DNA of 64,000 bases from Darksidea phi. Taxonomy: Eukaryota; Ascomycota; Dothideomycetes; Pleosporales; Lentitheciaceae. Made by a program: the position numbers and the translations under genes. Below the pieces are notes generated by a model. That model searched no databases. It was not told where the DNA came from and worked only from the letters and a program-made list of their open reading frames with translations. The stretch is taken from assembly GCA_030770425.1 (NCBI GenBank), contig JASJFT010000114.1:1-64000 (forward strand), read 5' to 3'. Each line of letters begins with the position of its first letter. The stretch's first letter is position 1. This document shows positions 57,412 to 64,000 of the stretch, piece after piece.

Positions 57412-59685
57412 ATGCGGCTCACTACGTTCACGTGCCTACTCCCGTCGCTCTATGCGATTGCCGCGGCTACGTCAACTCAAGGCCTATATGACTTGGTAAA
57501 GCGACGGCTACCTAGCCATTGCGAGGATTTCATCTTCGTCCTTAACGAACCCGCACGGTCGAATTCCAGGGAGCTTTTCGATGACCAGTATTCAATTTCT
57601 ACTCACTCCAATGGTTCAATCGCGATTGCGGGAACTAGCTTGAGTGCTTTATCAACGGGTCTCCGAAGATACCTTACCGATATCGCCAATGTTGACATAT
57701 ACTGGTTCATCGTGAACCATTTGGATGAAGTCGCCTCACCACTGCCACGACTGCGTGAGGTCATTGCAGGGACGAGTGCAGTACCATGGCGATATTACTT
57801 TAACACAGTAACGTTTTCCTACACAACTTCTTTCTGGAGCTGGTCCGACTGGGAACTCGAGCTTGACTGGCTAGCCCTTCATGGTGTCAACCTTCCGCTT
57901 GCCTGGGTTGGCTTCGAAAAGGTCTTGTTAGACGTCTTCCAGGGGATTAACCTCACCACTTCCGAAATCCTTTCTTTCTTCTCTGGCCCGGCCTTTCAGG
58001 CTTGGAATCGTTTCGGGAATATCCAGGGGGCTTGGGGTAGCGAACTACCGCTGCAATGGATCGACTCGCAGTTTGAGCTGCAGCAGAAGATTTTGACGAG
58101 GATGTTGGAATTAGGCATGACGCCTATCTTGCCTGCTTTTACTGGCTTCGTGCCTAGAGCGTTAGTGGATGTGTATCCGGATGCCATGGTCGTCAACGGA
58201 AGCCAATGGGAGGACTTCGAGACCAAGTACACAAACACGACTTTTCTCGAACCTTTGGACCCGCTATTTACAGAGCTGCAAAACCAAGTCATCGCTAAGC
58301 AGGTCAAATACTATGGTAACATTACGAAATTCTACACGCTGGATCAATATAACGAAAACGATCCATTCTCAGGCGACCTTGACTATTTACGCAATGTTAC
58401 CCATGGGACATGGCAGTCTCTCAAGTCGGCAAATCCGGCGGCTGTATGGGTCATGCAGGGTTGGCTCTTCACCTCCAACGCCGACTTCTGGACCAACGAG
58501 CGCATCGAAGCATACCTCTCTGGCGTTGAAGAAGATGAAGATATGCTCATACTAGATCTCTTCTCGGAGAGCGAACCACAATGGCAGCGCACAGATTCTT
58601 ACTACGGAAAACCCTGGATCTGGAACATGCTGCACAACTACGGTGGCAACATGGGCTTGTATGGGCAAATCTCGAACGCCACTATAAATCCTATTGAGGC
58701 GCTCGCCAACTCGCCGTTTCTCGTCGGCTTCGGTCTCACCCCTGAAGGCCAGGGCGGTAACGAAGTCATGTACAAACTTTTATTGGACCAAGCGTGGCAG
58801 GGCGCACCCATCGACACAGAAGCCTACTTCCGGGACTGGGTTAGCACGCGCTACGCAGGATACAACAACACAGTCCCCAAGGAACTCTACACAGCTTGGG
58901 AACTTCTCAGGACTAGTGCATACAACAACACGAACCTTACTAGTAACGCTGTAGCTAAAGCCATCTACGAACTTGCCCCGAATATCACGCGTCTTATAGG
59001 CCGTACGGGCCATCATCCTACGACTGTCAACTACGACCCTAAAATTCTAGTCGAGGCATGGAAGGAAATGCACCAAGCCGCAGCTAGCGAACCAAAACTC
59101 TGGACACATCCAGCATATACCCACGACTTTGTCGACGTCACGCGACAAGTATTCTCCAACGCCTTCCTTTCTTCCTACACGGCTCTCCTCACTACCTGGA
59201 ACTCGTCATCCACAACATTGGACACACCCAACCTCCACCCCCAAACCGAAACGCTAATCTCCCTCCTCTCCACTCTCGACCAACTTCTGTCCACCCTTCC
59301 CCAATTCAGCTTAGCCCCCTGGATAGACTCAGCGCGCGCCTGGGCCGGCAACGACTCAGCAACCGCAGACTTATACGAATACAACGCTCGGAATCAAATC
59401 ACGCAGTGGGGTCCCAACGGCGAGATCAACGACTATGCGAGTAAAAGTTGGGGCGGACTGGTAGGCGACTACTACCGGCCTAGGTGGCAGGCGTTCCTGG
59501 ATTACCTAGTTAGTGTCACGCCAGAGGAGTATGAGCATGCTGCTGCGAGGGCGGCTGTAAAACCCGTGGAGGTTGCGTTTCAGGAGCCTGGGAGTGGATT
59601 GGGTATGGAACGGGAGAGTAGGAGTGTGAGGGATGTGGTTGAGGGGGTTGTGGTGCCTACGCTTAAGGCATTGGGCGTGATGTAA
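57412..59685 (+). CDS. GH89 alpha-N-acetylglucosaminidase (NAGLU family)
   Basis: Secreted or vacuolar glycosidase related to lysosomal NAGLU, which removes terminal alpha-N-acetylglucosamine. Intronless, 757 aa from Met 57412, chosen because MRLTTFTCLLPSLYAIAAA is a signal peptide; the earlier Met 57325 lacks one. Family motifs in order: VPWRYYFNTVTFSYTTSFWS, LHGVNLPLAWVGFEK, GPAFQAWNRFGNIQGAWG, YTLDQYNENDPFSG with an acidic catalytic Glu, WVMQGWLF, PWIWNMLHNYGGNMGLYG, and LVGFGLTPEGQGGNEVMY with the second catalytic Glu. The C-terminal domain has WAGNDSATADLYEYNARNQ, GLVGDYYRPRW. Several N-glycosylation sequons. Length agrees with the family. Confidence 0.95.
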   Translation: MRLTTFTCLLPSLYAIAAATSTQGLYDLVKRRLPSHCEDFIFVLNEPARSNSRELFDDQYSISTHSNGSIAIAGTSLSALSTGLRRYLTDIANVDIYWFIVNHLDEVASPLPRLREVIAGTSAVPWRYYFNTVTFSYTTSFWSWSDWELELDWLALHGVNLPLAWVGFEKVLLDVFQGINLTTSEILSFFSGPAFQAWNRFGNIQGAWGSELPLQWIDSQFELQQKILTRMLELGMTPILPAFTGFVPRALVDVYPDAMVVNGSQWEDFETKYTNTTFLEPLDPLFTELQNQVIAKQVKYYGNITKFYTLDQYNENDPFSGDLDYLRNVTHGTWQSLKSANPAAVWVMQGWLFTSNADFWTNERIEAYLSGVEEDEDMLILDLFSESEPQWQRTDSYYGKPWIWNMLHNYGGNMGLYGQISNATINPIEALANSPFLVGFGLTPEGQGGNEVMYKLLLDQAWQGAPIDTEAYFRDWVSTRYAGYNNTVPKELYTAWELLRTSAYNNTNLTSNAVAKAIYELAPNITRLIGRTGHHPTTVNYDPKILVEAWKEMHQAAASEPKLWTHPAYTHDFVDVTRQVFSNAFLSSYTALLTTWNSSSTTLDTPNLHPQTETLISLLSTLDQLLSTLPQFSLAPWIDSARAWAGNDSATADLYEYNARNQITQWGPNGEINDYASKSWGGLVGDYYRPRWQAFLDYLVSVTPEEYEHAAARAAVKPVEVAFQEPGSGLGMERESRSVRDVVEGVVVPTLKALGVM

Positions 59686-60172
59686 TAGCTCTAGTATCTC
59701 TCTGGTCGCAGGTCCTTCCTCGCATGACTAGTCCTTTATACCACGAGTAGACGAATCGAACCATTAATTTTTAACCCCACGATCCCATCGCACTGATACC
59801 TTACATCCTAGGAAGACTTTAGAACGCCATAAACCGGGCGCGGTAGCTACGATACATATGACGGTACACGAAACACTACTAGATACTCCCCAGTTGACGC
59901 AGCCCATACCTGTGCAGACACCGTCCCGCTAATACACGCAAGAGTGAACAACCAGATTGAGTAGATGGCCTTGACATCCAGAAGCAATCCCATATGACGA
60001 GCATTATAGTGATCGCCGAGTGAGGTCACCATGGCTTTAGGGAGCCTCACTATAACCCCCCCCCCCTGGAATCCGCGCCTCCTCGAGCTAAAGCTTATGT
60101 CAGAAACTCCAGGCCATGCATAAGCAGCGCAGGTACGCTCGGCAAATCGAGTCAAGCAAACGCAAAGCGCAT
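59686..60172. other. intergenic, short C homopolymer
   Basis: About 490 bp between convergent genes. It includes a run of 11 C bases at about 60056-60066, which may be length-variable. No gene recognised. Confidence 0.4.
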
Positions 60173-61292
60173 CTACGCCTGGCTCATTCTAGCCCTCTTG
60201 CGACTGCTCCCAGGCACAACGGCAGGCCCCCTATGACTCGACTCGCCATCACCGCTGCGACCCCGCCCCTTCTCCTGCTGATCCAGCACCAGCTGCAGCA
60301 CATCATACGAGAACTGGGGGAACTCGAGACACATGGCCCTGAACTCCGGCTCGGCGTCGTGGCGCAGCGAGAAAGAGCGGGTAGCCCAGAAGGCCGCGAC
60401 GGGCTTGCGGATGGTGGTGTCTTCGGGGCTAGACTCCTTGTAGACGTAGCGGGCGTAGGCGAGCTCGCCTTTTGCCGTCGAGGCTGTGCGGTGGATCTTG
60501 GAGTGTGCGAGGGACTTGAGGTTGGGCAGTTGGAGGCGGTCGGCTAGTGTGTAGATGCGGGCGTGGACGAGGAGGCCGAGGCCGTCGTCGTCGCTGGTGG
60601 GTTGGCGGGGGTCTTTTTCAAGAGGAGCGTCGCGGGCGGGGGACGTCTTCTTGGGGAAGTATTCGCCTGTGTAAAGGTACTCGATTACGGAGCCCATGGC
60701 TTCGCTGTCGACGTCGGTGAAGACTATTTGACGGGCCTACAAGAGTCAATGTGCCGGACGAAGAGCATGTCTAGATAGTGATTACGCTTCCTGGCGCGAG
60801 CGCCTTGATCTGTCTCGCGAACTCTGGCGCAGAGACGAGGACCGCCTCGTGGGCTGAGTATGTGACACGTTCCTGGCCGTTTCCGACAACCACCTCGACA
60901 ATTGGGCTCTTCACCAAGCTGGACCATTGTTAGCTGGAAATCCGTATGTCGATGGATGGCAATCGCTTGGAGTAATGGTCCAAATGGAGCTTCCCCAACG
61001 CTGACTTGAGCTGTCATCGCCCCGTGCTTGGAGCTGGATCGCGCACCACAAGCATTCGGCGCAAGGTCGCAAGACTCAGTTGACATGCCAGTTGCAGTCG
61101 CAAAGCTTCCAAAGCCACATCGAAGCTATGCCAAAGGGGAGCAACTTACTCGGCGAAGAGTACCAGCTTAGGCGTCTCCGGCTCCATCTTCGTCAGCCCA
61201 GCTTCCTCACCCGCGCCTCCATCGGTTTCCATTATCTCTATATCATCCGCCGAGATCTCTTCAACGGGAGTCTGCTGCTCGATATCCGCCAT
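60173..61292 (-). CDS. BTB/POZ domain protein
   Basis: Three exons, 279 aa; introns at 60919-61149 (231 nt) and 60737-60785; exon sum in frame. After an acidic start (MADIEQQTPVEEISADD) comes a BTB domain made by splicing: DLVKSPIVEVVVGNG, YSAHEAVLVSAPEFARQI, then DVDSEAMGSVIEYLYTGEY. Then a helical region (VHARIYTLADRLQLPNLKSLA) follows, as in fungal BTB proteins of the HVYTLADRL type, and a basic tail SSRKRARMSQA. BTB domains dimerise and often link substrates to Cullin-3 ubiquitin ligases; the partner here is unknown. The long first intron is unusual locally and deserves transcript support. Confidence 0.85.
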
Positions 61293-61882
61293 TACTATGC
61301 AATCTTGTTCGGAACGAAACGAGGGTTGTGCGGAGGAGGAAGGGGCTTGCGGTGGGCAGCTGTGAAGGCTGTGAAGGCTGTGAGCGGGCGTAAAAATGTA
61401 TTAGTGAGCTGAAACGTGCGAAATTAGTATACAAAGAGTGGTGAGTGAGCAACTGAAATGAAGACGGTTGTTCGTCACCGAGGAAAGTGAGGAGGTTGGT
61501 GTCCTGGTGGGGAAGGCTGGTGAGCTCGGACGAGGAGCTTTGGGTACCTGCAGTAGCGCCAACGGTAGCCTCGCTTCCTATCAACAACAATGGTTTTATT
61601 TAGATTGGTTTCAAGCAGTATAACCTACCTCGAAAGATGACTAAGGTGATTATACGGACTCCGACACGTCTGTTTCAGAAATTCATTATGGTTGCTTTAC
61701 ATTGACTATCATAGGTGGTGTTGTCCACTATCGCAAATCCCATGATTGATCTATTCAGGCCTCCCTGGCCTGCTATTAAGATAGCCCCGTATCCTCGACG
61801 CTCTCAAAGAGTATCTCATCATACGGTGCTCTTCCAATTCGCCAAACTGGCTACGTCCCCTCAACGCTGACGAAGGCAGTAT
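61293..61882. other. intergenic
   Basis: About 590 bp between the BTB gene start and the decayed kinase. AT content rises toward the right. No gene recognised. Confidence 0.4.
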
Positions 61883-63309
61883 ATGTGCGAAATTAAGTCG
61901 GAAGATCCCGATGCTTACTCGTGAGGAGTTTATTTCCCGGTAGAGATGAGGAATATTTCTAAGGATAGGAGATACGTAGTTCTTTACAAGCTTGGTTAGG
62001 GTAGATATACAACCGTCTAGTTAGCCAGGGACATATTATGCGTATATTATAGTTCTTTTGCCGATACATACTAATTCTAGTGATAAATAGAACAGGAGCA
62101 ATTCAAATGTAGCCTTAAAGATTACCCGTAAGGACGTTAGTACTCGTGAACTTAAGATTATACGGCATCTCTGCGATTCCCCCATCGCTCAGGCTAATAT
62201 TGCACACCCGGCGCGTAAATATATCGTACAGCTTCTCGATAACTTTGACGTCAGTACATCATATTACTATATAGTTCTAGATATTATATAAAGGAGCATA
62301 GCATCCCGAGCAGAGGTCTATACCGGGGTCGTCTACCAGGGAGCATTGCTAAAGAAGTAACATACCAGCTTGCCTTAGGGTTACACTACCTCTGGAAATG
62401 CCATATAGCCCATAGAGGTAAGGATCTACTTTATCGGAGATATTACTTACTAATTTAAGCTCATCACAGATCTATATAGAGGAAATATTCTGTTCACGGC
62501 TCCTACAGTGTCTACGATGGCGGAAGAGCGGCTTAGATCTTACCTTGGAGAACCAGAACTAGGCGCAGTAATACGGCTAGACGGAGGCCCAGTGACCGAA
62601 CCTCCTATACCCCGCTACCTAGTTTACCCAAGGACGTTTCGCGGTTGTGACAACGATATCAGAATTGCAGACTTAGGATCTGGTAAGGAGAATGTTCCGA
62701 CACCGAGGTACTCTTACGCATAGCTAACTTCGAAAGCCTTTTTCCATGATATTCCATCCAGGACACTACGTATCCCAGTGCATATGCGCGCACCAGAAGC
62801 TCTATTTGAGCAACCATTGAGCCACTTTGTGGATATGTGGAGCGTGGGTTGCTTGGTATTTAGGACACATCAATTCAAACAGCTATGTCACTGATGGACC
62901 GCAGTTGTTTGAGACGGTGACGGGCAGATCATTCATCGGCTTGATATTAGCCAACAGGGCGAGCACGATAGCAGAAATCCAATCTTATATCGGACCTCCA
63001 CCGGCAGATTAGATAGGCAAATTAGACGATACAGTACAAGAGGACATCAATAAAGAGCGTCTCCGGAATATAGAGCTAGATCGATACCTCAGGCTTACTT
63101 ATAATCAGGATAATACCGCGTTATATAAAGAGTAAGAGGATAATATCCTAATCGAGGAGTATGAGAAAGCCAAGCCCGAGTTTACGGATGTAGAGTTAGA
63201 TACGTTGAGCCTCACGCTTTCTAGCCTTCTGACGTATGACCTTGCCTTAAGGAGCACGCCGGACGTATTGCTGTGCAGTCCGTGGTTCAAGGGATACGAA
63301 GATCCATGA
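61883..63309 (+). pseudogene. SRPK-like protein kinase pseudogene, RIP-like stops
   Basis: Remnant of an SR-protein-kinase-type gene. Pieces in order: EDPDAYS-stop-GVYFPVEM at the start (TGA 61922-61924, where family members have Arg); KLG-stop-GRYTTV-stop-LARD (TAG 61997-61999 and 62018-62020) where SRPKs have Trp in both places; NVALKITRKD and a later KYIVQLLDNFDVS; a spacer with DLGSGKENV (about 62670); HMRAPEALFEQPLSHFVDMW; VTGRSFIGL; PPPAD-stop (TAG 63010-63012) and TAA 63133-63135, then PWFKGYEDP before the last stop at 63307. All stops fit C-to-T (or G-to-A) changes from Arg, Trp or Gln/Glu codons, the signature of repeat-induced point mutation. The kinase family is inferred from motif order; introns in the live gene were not modelled. 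Confidence 0.65.
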
Positions 63310-64000
63310 CTATGCGAGGGGCGGCGTCATGCACACCAAGTAGCTGCAACTATGCATAACTAAGACGATAATCATTCTTGTTTTTCGCGCTAGCGACTGC
63401 ATAAATTAAACCTTTCCCTTCGTCTACCGGTGATTCTTTTTTCAAGGATGGCAGGTGGAAGTTACTGGCAGGAGCATTACACTTTTCTAGGCTTCGCAAA
63501 ATTTGCAGCGACGTCAAATAGCCTTGTGCAGATTACGCTTTACAATGCCCACGGCTGGCGTTCTTACAAGATCATCTGAGCTCTCGCGTTTCCTCGACGC
63601 AATAGCATAGAGTCTAACAATTATTCAAACTTCGTATTAACAGCGCTACAACATGTCCTCGCTAGTTTTGAGGCTTATTCTAGGTCATGATTAAACCTCG
63701 TGTTCCATCATTCCTCGTCGTGTTCGCCACCGCCGTGGTATCATGGTTTCATACTCTAGAAGGTTCTATACGAACGCAGTTCAGGGTAGTGGATGTATCT
63801 AACGTACTGGGTACGCGGAGTAACGAAGATACATCAAATATTCTGTAGTTCCGTCGTCGCGTGAGGTACATGGCGCCGAGCAGGATAGATGCTACAATCT
63901 ACGAGCGATTGGCAGCCGTTAGTGATCTGCTCGTCCATATTACTCAAGGCCACAATGTTATAGCATATACTTACTATAGGCTCTGCCCATCCCGGTAGCG
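63310..64000. other. AT-rich, no gene recognised
   Basis: The last 690 bp hold no recognisable gene and may be more mutated repeat-type sequence following the kinase relic. Confidence 0.4.

Overview
The window is filamentous-fungal nuclear DNA (Ascomycota, Pezizomycotina; Dothideomycetes/Pleosporales is my best guess, by inference only). The gene models show it: most introns are 46-62 nt with GT..AG borders and CTAAC/CTGAC-type branch sites, intergenic gaps are short, and the genes are typical of this group (Kre9/KNH, PHO-4 type permease, full-length PDR transporter, peroxisomal Fox2, NOG1, Tim23, Ura5, Glo3, GH47, GH89, CE16 esterase, AA9 remnant). For every spliced model that I call intact, exon lengths sum to a multiple of three. 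The window starts with a poly-C run that looks like a contig-edge artefact.

Layout. 0.1-2.8 kb: trypsin-like protease (-) head to head with an atypical kinase (+) that has a frame break. 4.2-6.2 kb: phosphate permease (+). 6.9-11.8 kb: seven-exon PDR/ABCG transporter (-). 14.1-16.0 kb: LCCL-domain membrane protein (-). 16.4-17.4 kb: decayed fungal gene. 17.6-18.3 kb: small four-TM protein (-). 19.1-19.5 kb: 343-bp inverted-repeat element. 19.7-20.5 kb: DUF1989 protein (+). 21.7-23.5 kb: URA5 (-) and TIM23 (+), divergent. 24.3-26.5 kb: NOG1 (-). 27.2-29.2 kb: polytopic membrane protein (+). 29.5-31.1 kb: Glo3-type ArfGAP (-). 31.6-32.65 kb: broken AA9 lytic polysaccharide monooxygenase (-). 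33.5-36.4 kb: FOX2 multifunctional beta-oxidation enzyme ending in SKL (-). 36.4-40.4 kb: about 4 kb without a recognisable gene. 40.4-41.6 kb: methyltransferase (+). 41.6-43.8 kb: GC-rich, no convincing gene. 43.8-47.6 kb: CE16-like esterase and GH47 mannosidase (+). 48.3-50.1 kb: RanBP2-finger protein (+). 50.6-52.1 kb: Xaa-Pro aminopeptidase (-). 52.7-53.7 kb: KRE9/KNH1-like protein (-). 54.2-55.3 kb: Pho80-like cyclin (-). 56.94-57.04 kb: 42-bp-arm hairpin. 57.4-59.7 kb: GH89 alpha-N-acetylglucosaminidase (+). 60.2-61.3 kb: BTB/POZ protein (-). 61.9-63.3 kb: SRPK-like kinase pseudogene with several RIP-like stop codons, then AT-rich sequence.

The genes are mostly independent housekeeping or secretory loci, not a cluster. 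Themes that recur are cell-wall and secreted glycan metabolism (AA9 relic, CE16, GH47, GH89, Kre9), phosphate (permease with an upstream CACGTG, Pho80-like cyclin), and decay by C-to-T change (AA9 and SRPK relics, inverted-repeat element). I found no obviously new multi-gene system. The best leads for follow-up are the 104-bp hairpin upstream of GH89, the 343-bp inverted-repeat element, the CCTCGG cluster upstream of FOX2, and the protease/kinase pair at the contig edge.
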